This document shows positions 1 through 7,983 of a DNA stretch of 64,000 nt, piece by piece (the stretch's first letter is position 1; the number at the start of each line of letters is the position of its first letter). The DNA is from JAICUF01 sp038250675. Its GTDB lineage: Bacteria > Gemmatimonadota > Gemmatimonadetes > Gemmatimonadales > GWC2-71-9. The notes beneath the pieces are model-generated. The model had not been told where the DNA came from. It searched no databases and worked only from the letters and a program-made list of their open reading frames with translations. The translations under genes were made by a program, and so were the position numbers. The DNA lies in assembly GCA_038250675.1 (NCBI GenBank), contig JBBSCB010000006.1:65377-129376 (forward strand), written 5' to 3'.

Positions 1-2
1 CG

Positions 3-179
3 CTGGTGCACCTGCGGAACCTCACCGCCATCACCGAGGCCGGCGCGGTAGTGCTGCCGGCGGCGCCCGGCTTCTATCACCGCCCGGCCGGCGTGAATGA
101 GCTGGTGGATTTCATCGTGCAGCGGGTGGTGGACCAGCTTGGGCTGCCGATCGACCTGGCGCCCCGCTGGGGCGGCTGA
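3..179 (+). CDS. ubiX: UbiX-type flavin prenyltransferase, C-terminal end (partial)
   Basis: Only the last 59 codons are present; the gene enters from the left edge and stops at 177-179. UbiX uses dimethylallyl phosphate to prenylate FMN, making the cofactor for UbiD-type decarboxylases (ubiquinone or menaquinone-related chemistry). The visible tail reads HLRNLTAITEAG, then LPAAPGFYHRP, then a VDFIVQRVVDQLGL-like helix. This matches the conserved HLRNM...G..I.P..PAFY.RP...D.V....R.LD.LG end of the family. The next gene follows 2 bp later and is probably cotranscribed. The N-terminal flavodoxin-like part cannot be assessed. Confidence 0.85.
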   Translation: MVHLRNLTAITEAGAVVLPAAPGFYHRPAGVNELVDFIVQRVVDQLGLPIDLAPRWGG

Positions 180-181
180 CG

Positions 182-676
182 GTGCGGCTGGGCATCATCT
201 CCGATACCCACGGGCTGCTCCGGCCAGAGGTGTTCGACGTGTTCCGGGAGGTCGATCAGATCCTGCATGCGGGCGATGTCGGCTCGGCGGAGCTGCTCGA
301 TGAGCTGAGCGCGATCGCGCCGGTGACGGCGGTCTACGGCAACACCGATGGCTGGGACTTGCGGTCGCGGCTGCCGCAGGTGGCCAAGCTGCGGCTCGAT
401 GGCTTCGACGTGGTCGTCACCCATGGCGACCAGTTGGGCTCGCCCACGCCGGAAGCGCTCAACGCGGCGTTTCCCGATGCCGAGATCATCGTGTACGGTC
501 ACACCCACCGTCCGCTGCTGACGACGGTGGATGTGGTGGTGACGGTGATGAATCCCGGGGGCGCCGGCGCCCGGCGGTTCAACCTTCCGCCGTCGGTGGG
601 GATCATGGAGCTCGAGGCGGGGATTCCACCCCGGGCCCGGCTGGTGCCGCTGCTCGATTTCGACGCTGAAGACTGA
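182..676 (+). CDS. YfcE/MJ0936-family metallophosphodiesterase
   Basis: Small calcineurin-like phosphoesterase of 164 residues, the usual length for the YfcE family. All dinuclear-metal motifs are visible in order: SDTHG at the N-terminus, HAGDVGS near residue 30, GNTDG near 57, VTHGDQ near 80 and GHTHRP near 110. The family cleaves phosphodiesters in vitro, but the physiological substrate is unsettled. The start is a GTG 2 bp after the ubiX stop; translation gives MRLGIISDTHG, so no shorter start is possible. Cytoplasmic; nothing in the neighbours fixes the substrate. Confidence 0.9.
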   Translation: MRLGIISDTHGLLRPEVFDVFREVDQILHAGDVGSAELLDELSAIAPVTAVYGNTDGWDLRSRLPQVAKLRLDGFDVVVTHGDQLGSPTPEALNAAFPDAEIIVYGHTHRPLLTTVDVVVTVMNPGGAGARRFNLPPSVGIMELEAGIPPRARLVPLLDFDAED

Positions 677-682
677 TCGCCG

Positions 683-1135
683 TCAGCTGCCGGTCGGTGA
701 CGCCGCCGCCGTGTCCGGTGCCGGCGTCTGACTACGCGGCCCCAGTCCGACACCCATGATGCGGCCATCGTCTTCCATGACCCAGCGGATGACGAGCGGC
801 TCGTCCAATGTGCTGAACTGCCCGGCGTGCCAGAACTGCGGATGCCCGTGGCGCCGCGTCATCTTCTCCTCCAAGACGAGCAGCTCACTGCCGGCGTGCT
901 CGGTCACCTTGTCACGCGCCTCGTAGAGGCCGGCCATGCCGCCCACGCCGGTTCTGGATTCCGGCACCATGTGCGCCAGCAGACTGTCGGCATCGCCGTT
1001 GAAGAACCAGGTCGTGTACTGCTTGCCCAATTTCAGGAACTCGGCATCGGAGAGCGGAGTGGCGGTCTGGGCGCGGAGCGGGACGGCGAGCAGCAGTGCG
1101 AGTGTGGCGCCGGTGACAAAGACGGATGGACGCAT
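683..1135 (-). CDS. Exported protein of unknown function (NTF2/DUF3887-like)
   Basis: 150-residue protein starting with a clear signal peptide (MRPSVFVTGATLALLLAVPL, probably cleaved near RAQ-TATP). The mature part, with motifs such as YTTWFFNGDADSLLAHM and a charged middle, resembles small NTF2-like/DUF3887 periplasmic proteins, but the family call is only suggestive. The longer upstream in-frame extension was not used because the signal peptide begins at the ATG at 1135. It is convergent with the phosphodiesterase gene, with six bases between the two stops. No catalytic residues can be assigned. Confidence 0.6.
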   Translation of the reverse strand: MRPSVFVTGATLALLLAVPLRAQTATPLSDAEFLKLGKQYTTWFFNGDADSLLAHMVPESRTGVGGMAGLYEARDKVTEHAGSELLVLEEKMTRRHGHPQFWHAGQFSTLDEPLVIRWVMEDDGRIMGVGLGPRSQTPAPDTAAASPTGS

Positions 1136-1209
1136 GCATGACCTCGGAGACGGGTGTGGCCGCCCTACGAAGGTCAACGAATGAATGTTTCAGTTCGTAA
1201 CGCGGAGGC

Positions 1210-1602
1210 CTATTTGGGGCCGAGGAGACTGTACAGCAGGAGTGCCAGGACGATGCCGGTGATCACGGTGTACATGCGGTCATGCTGCCGGACGAACGCC
1301 ACCAGGGAAAACGCCACGCGGGCGATCGGCGTGGCGATGAGGAGCAGGAGCCCGAGCTGGATGACCGCTCGCCCGTCGAGGCGGGCAGCGCCGGCCACAA
1401 CGCCGGTGATGCTCTTGAGCGCCGCCGGCTCCCCGGCAAACTGCCGATAGTCGGCCGTGGCGGCGCCATGGTGGATCAGAACGATCACCCCGCCGGCGAA
1501 CGCCACCGCGGCAGCCGTCATGACGCCGTAGCGCAGCAGGTTGCCGATGAACAGCTCCACCTGCTCGTCGCTCCAGCGGGAGCCCGGTCCGGGATGGTTC
1601 AC
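1210..1602 (-). CDS. DUF1634 membrane protein, TSUP partner
   Basis: 130 residues with three predicted membrane segments (about residues 25-46, 79-99 and 110-127) and the pattern VELFIGNLLRYGVMTAA near the start, typical of DUF1634. In many genomes this family is encoded next to TauE/SafE-type permeases. Here its ATG overlaps the stop of the TSUP permease gene (ATGA), so the two are translationally coupled. It may be an accessory subunit of that sulfur-anion or organic-acid exporter, but this rests on gene neighbourhood rather than direct knowledge of mechanism. Confidence 0.8.
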   Translation of the reverse strand: MNHPGPGSRWSDEQVELFIGNLLRYGVMTAAAVAFAGGVIVLIHHGAATADYRQFAGEPAALKSITGVVAGAARLDGRAVIQLGLLLLIATPIARVAFSLVAFVRQHDRMYTVITGIVLALLLYSLLGPK

Positions 1603-2435
1603 AGCGCCCCCGTCAGTCCCTTGTAGAGCATCTCGATGGCGAGCACCACGATGATGCCGCTGAAGATCATGCGCAGGAGCTGGGTACGGGCGCCCGCGAG
1701 AACCTTTGCCCCCACCAGCGCACCGGCCAGCACGCCCAGCATTACAGGGAACGCGAGCCCAGGGTCGATATAGCCCCGGCTCAGATAGATGCCGGCGCTG
1801 GCCGCCGCCGTGACGCCGATCATGAAGTTGCTGGTGGTGGTGGAGACCTTGAAGGGCAGATGCATCGCCTGGTCCATGGCCAGCACCTTCACCACGCCCG
1901 ATCCGATCCCCAGCAGTCCCGAGAGAATCCCCGCGATGAACATCAGCCCGAACCCGGCCGGCACACCCTGCACCGTATAGGCGCGCGGCCCCTCGCGCGT
2001 GGGATAGGTCCCATCCAGCCGGAGGAGCGCCGCCCAGCGATCCGGCGGTCCCGCGCTGCGATGCTCCTCGCGGTGCCGGGTGGAGCGGTAGGCGGAATAG
2101 AGCAGCACGAGGCCGAAGACCACGGCGATCGAGTTGGGCGAGATCAGGCCGGCGATGTAGGCGCCCGCCAGCGCGCCAACCGTGGTTGCCACCTCCAGAA
2201 ACATCCCGATGCGGATATTGGTGTAGCCCTCCCGCACGAAGGCGGCGGCGGCGCCCGATGAGGTCGCGATCACCGACACCAGCGAGGCGCCGATCGCGTA
2301 GCGGATGTCCACGCCAAACACGAGCGTGAGCAGCGGGACGATGATGATGCCGCCACCCAGCCCGGTGAGCGCGCCCAGCATGCCGGCGCCAAAGGCGCCG
2401 AGCGCAACCAGCAGGGTCATGGTGAGAACGGTCAC
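1599..2435 (-). CDS. TauE/SafE (TSUP) family permease
   Basis: Integral membrane transporter of the TSUP family, which moves sulfur-containing anions (sulfite, thiosulfate, sulfoacetate) or related organic anions. There are two homologous halves, each opening with a glycine-rich helix: GMLGALTGLGGGIIIVPLL near the N-terminus and GILSGLLGIGSGVVKVL near the middle, with about eight membrane segments in total. The GTG at 2435 overlaps the upstream stop as GTGA and gives 278 residues; an ATG at 2420 is an alternative. A longer ORF start at 2495 would add non-membrane residues inside the upstream gene and is unlikely. DUF1634 follows. Confidence 0.85.
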   Translation of the reverse strand: MTVLTMTLLVALGAFGAGMLGALTGLGGGIIIVPLLTLVFGVDIRYAIGASLVSVIATSSGAAAAFVREGYTNIRIGMFLEVATTVGALAGAYIAGLISPNSIAVVFGLVLLYSAYRSTRHREEHRSAGPPDRWAALLRLDGTYPTREGPRAYTVQGVPAGFGLMFIAGILSGLLGIGSGVVKVLAMDQAMHLPFKVSTTTSNFMIGVTAAASAGIYLSRGYIDPGLAFPVMLGVLAGALVGAKVLAGARTQLLRMIFSGIIVVLAIEMLYKGLTGAL

Positions 2436-3541
2436 TGGAGCCAGTGGTCGAAGCTGGTGGTCCGGCGCAGCGCCTCCGGATGCTGCCGGAACCACGACAT
2501 CAGCAGCAGGATCTCGTCGATGGACTCGAGCGGCAGCGGTCCCGGTGCGGGCAGCGGCTGCGCCGTCTCCGCCGCGACGACGCCGCGAAACGCCTCGTGC
2601 TCGATGGGAGTCGCGGGATACGGATAGGCGGCCCGCACCGTGCCCTGGCGGATGAGGTAGACGCGGTCATCGCCAAAGTCGCCCGGATCGCGGTAGACGA
2701 AGGTGAGCAGATCGACGGCGCTTCGTGCCCGGCTGGTGGCGGCGAGCAGCCATTCGAGGTGCTCGAACTTTTCTCGCCAGCGCGCTGCGAGCTCGAACTG
2801 CGCGCCGGCTGCCGCCTCGGTCATCGCCCGGACGACGCGGTCGATGGGCTGGATGGTCCGCCCTTCCAGGAAGGCCATGGCGGTTTCCACGCGTTGCCGG
2901 TATTCCCATTCCGCGATGAATCCGGCGCACGGTCCGGCGCAGAACCCGAACTCGTGCCGGAGGCACGCCGCCTGGCGCGGCTGGCCAAACAGGTCTCCCT
3001 GGCCGGCAAAGACGATCGGCATCGTGGGCGCGCAGTCCCGGATGCCCAGCAGATCGTTCAGCGTCCGCACCGCCTCGAGGGTGCGGCCCAGCGACGGAAA
3101 CGGGCCATAGCAGCGAAAGTCATCGCGGGTCACCGCGTTGCCCGCGGACACGCGCGAGGCGGGACCGGCGGATACCTTGATCAGCACCGAGCGCCGGGTC
3201 CGGTTGAGCTTGTAGTTGAAGTGAGGCCGGAGCCGGCGAATGTGGCGCAGCTCGCCGAGGTACGCCGCAAATTCGCTGGGCACATATTCCCACCGGATGT
3301 CGTGCGCGGCGTACAGGATGCGGGCCGCCTTGTCCTCCGGGTAGTTCGCGCGGAAATAGCAGAGGAGCCGGGTCCGGAGCCGTTTGGCCTTGCCGACGTA
3401 GAGCACCCGGCCCGTGCTATCCACCATCTGGTAGACGGCCGGGCGATTTTCCGCGAGCGCGCGCACCCGCGCTCGCAGCTGGCCCAGATCGGTGGCCGGC
3501 AGCGGCAGCAGGCGGGTGCGTGAGCGCTTCAGCCCTGGCAT
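2432..3541 (-). CDS. Cho-like endonuclease (GIY-YIG half of UvrC)
   Basis: 369 residues matching only the N-terminal half of UvrC. The GIY-YIG nuclease core is at about residues 35-110 (VYQMVDSTGRVLYVGKAKRL, then SEFAAYLGEL with the metal-binding Glu retained). It is followed by a cysteine cluster with CLRHEFGFCAGPC and a UVR-like helix pair near 230-265. The C-terminal RNase-H-like nuclease and helix-hairpin-helix domains of full UvrC are absent, as in E. coli Cho, which makes only the 3' incision in nucleotide-excision repair. The start overlaps mutM by 13 bp, placing it in a DNA-repair operon. There is no exonuclease domain, unlike some DinG/PolC-like UvrC fusions. Confidence 0.8.
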   Translation of the reverse strand: MPGLKRSRTRLLPLPATDLGQLRARVRALAENRPAVYQMVDSTGRVLYVGKAKRLRTRLLCYFRANYPEDKAARILYAAHDIRWEYVPSEFAAYLGELRHIRRLRPHFNYKLNRTRRSVLIKVSAGPASRVSAGNAVTRDDFRCYGPFPSLGRTLEAVRTLNDLLGIRDCAPTMPIVFAGQGDLFGQPRQAACLRHEFGFCAGPCAGFIAEWEYRQRVETAMAFLEGRTIQPIDRVVRAMTEAAAGAQFELAARWREKFEHLEWLLAATSRARSAVDLLTFVYRDPGDFGDDRVYLIRQGTVRAAYPYPATPIEHEAFRGVVAAETAQPLPAPGPLPLESIDEILLLMSWFRQHPEALRRTTSFDHWLQ

Positions 3542-4353
3542 CGGTGGCAGAAGACGGTGATGCGACCGTCGATCGCGTGGGTGCCGCTCAGGCGGGTGCC
3601 GCAGACGCGGCAGGCCTCGCCCTCCCGGCCGTAGACCTCGAGCGAAAACTGAAATCCGCCGCGCTCGCCGGTACCGGTCCGGTAGTCCCGAAAGGTGGTG
3701 CCCTTCGATCGTATGGCGGCGTGCAGGATGCGGCGCACCTCGGCGTGCAGCCGGTGATATTCCTCCGGCCGCACGCGGCTGGCGGCACGGGATGGGTCGA
3801 TCCCGGCGGCAAAGAGCGCCTCGTTCGCGTAGATGTTCCCCACACCCACGACATACCGCTGGTCCATCAGCACCTTCTTGATCGCCTGTCGGGAGCGGCC
3901 CAGGGAGTCGGCAAAGGCCGCGGCGGTAAACGCCGGGTCGAGTGGCTCGGGGCCGAGCGCCGCATCGTAGTCGCGCCAGCCGGCCTCGTCGAGGAGGAGC
4001 AGGGTGCCGAGGCGGCGGACGTCGCGGTAGACCAGCTCGCGGCCGTCGTCGAGCGGTGCCCGAAGCACGGCGTACTTGGCCTCCGCCGCCGTGAGCGTCC
4101 GGCTGTGCACCACGAGCGAGCCGCTCATTCCCGGCTGGACCACGAGGCGCCCGGCCGACGTGGCCAGCACGGCGTGCTTGGCGCGCCGGGTCACGTCGCT
4201 GATCCGGGCGCCCGTGAGCCGGCGGAGCAGGGTCCGGCGGGTGACGCCGCGCAGCACGTCGTCATGGGAGAGCGCCACGCGCCCGATGATCCGGCCGCGA
4301 AGCGCCGGGCCGATGTCGCGCACGATCGTTTCGACTTCGGGCAGCTCCGGCAT
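3529..4353 (-). CDS. mutM: Formamidopyrimidine-DNA glycosylase (Fpg/MutM)
   Basis: Bifunctional base-excision repair glycosylase/AP lyase for oxidised purines (8-oxoG, Fapy). 274 residues, the standard length. It begins MPELPEVETIVRDI, with the catalytic Pro2 and Glu3. The helix-two-turn-helix region (VVGVGNIYANEALFAAGI) is near residue 165-185. It ends in the zinc finger CRVCGT...FCHRCQ. It starts one base after the purD stop and overlaps the Cho-like gene, so it belongs to the M48-purD-mutM-cho-TSUP operon. Confidence 0.95.
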   Translation of the reverse strand: MPELPEVETIVRDIGPALRGRIIGRVALSHDDVLRGVTRRTLLRRLTGARISDVTRRAKHAVLATSAGRLVVQPGMSGSLVVHSRTLTAAEAKYAVLRAPLDDGRELVYRDVRRLGTLLLLDEAGWRDYDAALGPEPLDPAFTAAAFADSLGRSRQAIKKVLMDQRYVVGVGNIYANEALFAAGIDPSRAASRVRPEEYHRLHAEVRRILHAAIRSKGTTFRDYRTGTGERGGFQFSLEVYGREGEACRVCGTRLSGTHAIDGRITVFCHRCQG

Positions 4354-4354
4354 G

Positions 4355-5632
4355 TCAGCGGCGCCGGCGCGCCTCGCGCCAGCCGATGTCGCGCCGAAAC
4401 TGCTTCCCTTCGAACTCGATCGCCTCCGCAGCGGCGCGGCTCTGGGCCTGCGCCTCGGCGAAACCGGGCGCAGTTGCGGTCACCGCCAGGACCCGGCCGC
4501 CGGCGACGCGCAGCGTTCCCTCGGCGTCCCGCACCGTGCCGGCGTGGAAGACCGTCACCCCGTCCGGCAGCGATGCCGGCAGCGTGATCACGGCTCCCTT
4601 CTCCGGTGCATCAGGATAGCCGGCGGCGGCGAGGACGGTGGTGACTGACGCGCGGGCCGACGCTGCCGTGATGAATGCGGGAGACCGGCCGGTGGCCACC
4701 CGCTCCAGCGAGTCGGTGAGCCCCGCGGCCACGAGCGGCAGGATCGCCTGCGCCTCGGGATCGCCCAGGCGACAATTGAATTCGACGACGCTGGGCTCGC
4801 CGGCGGCGCTCACCATCAGCCCGGCGTACAGCACGCCGGTGAACGGTGCACCCCGCCGCTCCATCTCCGCCAGCGTGGGCAGCAGAATGTCGCGGCGCAC
4901 CCGCTCGAGCAGCGCCGGCGAGGCGAGCGAGACCGGCGCGTACGCCCCCATGCCGCCGGTATTGGGGCCGGCGTCGCCATCGAGTAGCCGCTTGTGATCC
5001 TGAGCCGCCGGCAGCAGCTCCACCTCCCGGCCATCGGTGACCGCCAGGACCGAGAGCTCTTCGCCCTCGAGAAAGGTCTCGATCACCACCACCCGGCCTG
5101 CGTCGCCAAACTGTCCGCCCTCGAGCATCGCGCGGGTGACGGCGGACGCCGCGTCCCGGGTGGCACAGACCACCGCGCCCTTGCCGGCCGCGAGACCCGA
5201 TGCCTTCACCACCAGCGGCTCCTCCATCCGGTCGATGAACGTCACCGCTGCGGTGAGGTCGGTGAAGGTGCCGCTGGCGGCCGTGGGCACGCCGGCGGCA
5301 TGCATCGCGTCCTTGGCGAACGCCTTCGACGCCTCGATTCGCGCGGCCGCGGCCGACGGGCCAAAGACCGGCCGGCCTTCCGCCCGCAGCCGATCGGCCA
5401 GACCGAGGGCCAGCGGCGCCTCAGGGCCGATGACGGTCAGCCCGATGCCGTACATGTCGGCGGCATCGGCGATGCGGTCGAGGTCGTCCTCGGCGATGGG
5501 AAGATTGGTGGCGAGGGTGGCGGTGCCCGGGTTGCCCGGCGCGCAGTACAGATCGGCGTCGGGGTTTTCGCGGCGGAGGGCCCAGCAGAGCGCATGCTCC
5601 CTCCCTCCGCCGCCCACGACCAGTATCCTCAC
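4355..5632 (-). CDS. purD: Phosphoribosylamine-glycine ligase (GARS)
   Basis: Second step of de novo purine synthesis: ATP-dependent ligation of glycine to 5-phosphoribosylamine. 425 residues, the standard length. The N-domain opens MRILVVGGGGREHALCWAL. The ATP-grasp region contains VVKASGLAAGKGAVV near residue 137, GEELSVLAVTDG near 190-200 and NTGGMGAYAPV near 222, and VEFNCRLGDPEAQ lies near 277. The ATG overlaps the stop of the M48 peptidase gene (ATGA), and mutM begins one base after its stop. No other pur genes are in the window. Confidence 0.96.
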   Translation of the reverse strand: MRILVVGGGGREHALCWALRRENPDADLYCAPGNPGTATLATNLPIAEDDLDRIADAADMYGIGLTVIGPEAPLALGLADRLRAEGRPVFGPSAAAARIEASKAFAKDAMHAAGVPTAASGTFTDLTAAVTFIDRMEEPLVVKASGLAAGKGAVVCATRDAASAVTRAMLEGGQFGDAGRVVVIETFLEGEELSVLAVTDGREVELLPAAQDHKRLLDGDAGPNTGGMGAYAPVSLASPALLERVRRDILLPTLAEMERRGAPFTGVLYAGLMVSAAGEPSVVEFNCRLGDPEAQAILPLVAAGLTDSLERVATGRSPAFITAASARASVTTVLAAAGYPDAPEKGAVITLPASLPDGVTVFHAGTVRDAEGTLRVAGGRVLAVTATAPGFAEAQAQSRAAAEAIEFEGKQFRRDIGWREARRRR

Positions 5633-6642
5633 TTCTGCGTGGCGCTCCGGAATGCGTCCGCCGCGGCGCCCGCCGCCCGCCGTGCGGCACCGGCCACTTC
5701 CCGGGCCAGCTCCCGCGCTTCGTTCTTGTAGTACGTGCCGGCCGCCGCCATGTCGTCACGCAGCGGGCGGGCGCGGGCATCGTCGCGCCGCACGTATTCG
5801 CCGCGCAAAATGCGGTCGTACTCGCCGCCGGCCACCCACGTCTGAATCTCGGCTGCGCGGACGGTGTGCATGGGATGGCTGAGCGCCAGCGTGTTCAGGA
5901 TCTTGTACGCGACGTCGAGCCCTTCATGGGTCGTGGTGTACTCGTGGGCCTGCGCCATGAACGCGTCCACGTTCATGGCGCCGTCGAACATCGCCCCGCG
6001 CCCGCCGCCGGCCATCTTCATGTCGAGCCGCTGGGCCACGAGGATGTCCTGCCCGCCCAGCAGCCCCGCGCGATCGGCCGACAGCTCGCTCTTGCGTGAC
6101 CACTCGAGGAAGGCAAGCCGCACGGGCAGCAGCACGATCCCCGCCAGGATCGGCAGCGCGCCGAGGCTGATGAGTGCCAGCACCGCCGCAATCGTGGTGT
6201 AGAGCGCGTGCCCGCTCATCACGTGGCCCAGTTCGTGGGCCAGCAGCACGCGAAGCTCGTCGTCGTTCAGGAGCTCGAGCGCGGTGGAGTTGAGAACGAT
6301 GAACGGATCGTCCACTCCGTACGCGCCGGCGTTGAAGAAGGGCGTCTGCGAGATGTAGAGTTCGGGGATCCGGTCCCACTGGAAGGTGGTGCACACTTCC
6401 ACGTGGAGGGTCCAGATCCGGGGGAACTGGGCCGGCCCCACGCGCACGGCGTTTCCCTGGAACAAGAGGCGGATGCCGCGTTCGCCGCCGAGGATCGCGA
6501 TCACCTTGCGGACGACGTCATCAAAGCCGGGCAGGGAGCGCAGGGCCTGCAGCGCGGCGCGGTCGGCGGGATGCTCCCACGAGACGGCGGCGATGTCGGG
6601 AAAGGTCTGACGCGGGCGCGGAGCGGGAACGGACGAACTCAT
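5629..6642 (-). CDS. M48-family zinc metallopeptidase
   Basis: 337 residues. The zinc site is HELGH at residues 136-140 with the third ligand Glu186 in SELSAD, as in M48 peptidases (HtpX/Ste24/YcaL group). A hydrophobic stretch at about 150-180 could span or dip into the membrane; there is no clear N-terminal signal peptide. The C-terminus is alanine- and arginine-rich and may form a helix. It heads the leftward operon and is coupled to purD by a 4-bp overlap. The substrate is unknown; a quality-control role is inferred from the family. Confidence 0.88.
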   Translation of the reverse strand: MSSSVPAPRPRQTFPDIAAVSWEHPADRAALQALRSLPGFDDVVRKVIAILGGERGIRLLFQGNAVRVGPAQFPRIWTLHVEVCTTFQWDRIPELYISQTPFFNAGAYGVDDPFIVLNSTALELLNDDELRVLLAHELGHVMSGHALYTTIAAVLALISLGALPILAGIVLLPVRLAFLEWSRKSELSADRAGLLGGQDILVAQRLDMKMAGGGRGAMFDGAMNVDAFMAQAHEYTTTHEGLDVAYKILNTLALSHPMHTVRAAEIQTWVAGGEYDRILRGEYVRRDDARARPLRDDMAAAGTYYKNEARELAREVAGAARRAAGAAADAFRSATQK

Positions 6643-6715
6643 GGCCGACTCGGTGGTTGGAGGTGCGCCATCCTACGTCCAGGATGGGCGTTTGTTTCAT
6701 TGTGAGACACCGCGA

Positions 6716-7885
6716 TCAGGCGGACTTGAACGCCTGGTCCAGGTCGGCGATCAGGTCCTCGGCGTCCTCGACGCCGCAGCTCAGGCGGACCAGACTCTCG
6801 GTCAGGCCCATCGCCTGACGCATGGCGGGCGGCACCGATGCGTGGGTCATCGAGGCGGGGTGGCCGATGAGACTCTCGACGCCGCCCAGCGACTCCGCGA
6901 GCGCAAAGACCCGCGTGCCTTCGGCCACGCGCCGCGCCCGGTCGGCGCTGCCCAGCTCGATCGAGATCATGCCGCCGAAGCCGCGCATCTGGCGCGCGGC
7001 CAGTTCGTGCTGCGGATGCGACGGGAGGCCGGGGTAGTAGACGCGCTGTACCGCCTTCTGCTCGGTGAGCCATTGCGCGACGATCCGCCCGTTGGCGTCG
7101 TGCTGCCGCATGCGGAGCGGCAGCGTCTTGGTGCCACGGAGCGCGAGCCAGCAATCCATCGGCCCCGGCACGCCGCCGGCGGCGTTCTGGATGAAGCCCA
7201 GCCGCTCGGCGAGGTCGTCCCGGCTGGTGACGAGCATCCCGCCCACCATGTCGCTGTGGCCGTTGAGATACTTGGTGGTGGAGTGGAGGACGATGTCGGC
7301 GCCGTGGGACAGCGGCTGCTGGAAGTACGGGGTGGCAAAGGTATTGTCGACCACGTAGAGGTAGCCGTGCGCCTGGGTCAGGTCGCCCACCGCGGTCAGG
7401 TCCACCAGGTTCATCATGGGATTGGTGGGGGTCTCGCAGTAGATCATGCGCGTCGCCGGCCGGAGCGCACTCTCGATGTTGGCGATCTCGCGCATATCGA
7501 CGAAGCTGAACGTCAGCCCGTACTGCGTGTAGATCCGTTCCATCAGGCGGTGGGAGCCGCCGTAGATGTTCTCGCCCGAGATCACATGATCGCCGGCCCG
7601 CAGCAGCTTGAGCGTGGCGTCGAGCGCCGCGAGTCCGGAGCCGAAGGCAAAGCCGTAGTCGGCGCCCTCGAGGCTCGCCACGTTGCGTTCGAGCGCTTCG
7701 CGGGTGGGATTCTGGGTCCGGGCGTACTCATATCCCTTGTGGCGGCCCAGCCCCTCCTGGACGTAGGTCGACGTCTGGTAGATCGGCGTCATGACCGCGC
7801 CGGAGAGCGGATCAGGCCGCTGGCCCGCATGCACGGCGCGGGTGGCAAAACCGTGGGCATCATCCGGCGGAAGAATCTTCGTCAT
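6716..7885 (-). CDS. Cystathionine gamma-synthase/lyase (PLP-dependent, trans-sulfuration)
   Basis: Fold-type I PLP enzyme of the Cys/Met-metabolism family. Start taken at the ATG at 7885, giving 389 residues and MTKILPPDDAHGFATRAVHAG, the usual N-terminus; the longer frame to 8002 would add 39 atypical residues. Visible motifs are PIYQTSTYV, YARTQNPTR, the FGSGLAA phosphate-binding loop, the VVDNTFATP aspartate and the PLP lysine in HSTTKYLNGHSD. The C-terminal SLGGVESLIGHPA is typical of both CGS and CGL, so the reaction direction (methionine or cysteine synthesis) is not resolved. Divergent from the HD-GYP regulator. Confidence 0.9.
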   Translation of the reverse strand: MTKILPPDDAHGFATRAVHAGQRPDPLSGAVMTPIYQTSTYVQEGLGRHKGYEYARTQNPTREALERNVASLEGADYGFAFGSGLAALDATLKLLRAGDHVISGENIYGGSHRLMERIYTQYGLTFSFVDMREIANIESALRPATRMIYCETPTNPMMNLVDLTAVGDLTQAHGYLYVVDNTFATPYFQQPLSHGADIVLHSTTKYLNGHSDMVGGMLVTSRDDLAERLGFIQNAAGGVPGPMDCWLALRGTKTLPLRMRQHDANGRIVAQWLTEQKAVQRVYYPGLPSHPQHELAARQMRGFGGMISIELGSADRARRVAEGTRVFALAESLGGVESLIGHPASMTHASVPPAMRQAMGLTESLVRLSCGVEDAEDLIADLDQAFKSA

Positions 7886-7948
7886 GTCCCGGCGCGATAA
7901 GAGGTTGCAGAAGCGTAAGGGGCGGGGTGGGGTCCGGGCAAGCGCCGG

Positions 7949-7977
7949 TTGAAGTCTGGGCCCGGGCGGGGTAGCTT
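7949..7977 (+). promoter_or_regulatory. Sigma70-like promoter for the HD-GYP regulator (leaderless)
   Basis: TTGAAG (7949-7954), 17-bp spacer, TAGCTT (7972-7977). Transcription would begin around 7984, the first base of the GTG start codon, so the mRNA is probably leaderless. No Shine-Dalgarno sequence precedes the GTG, in agreement. Confidence 0.5.
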
Positions 7978-7983
7978 CGCTGG

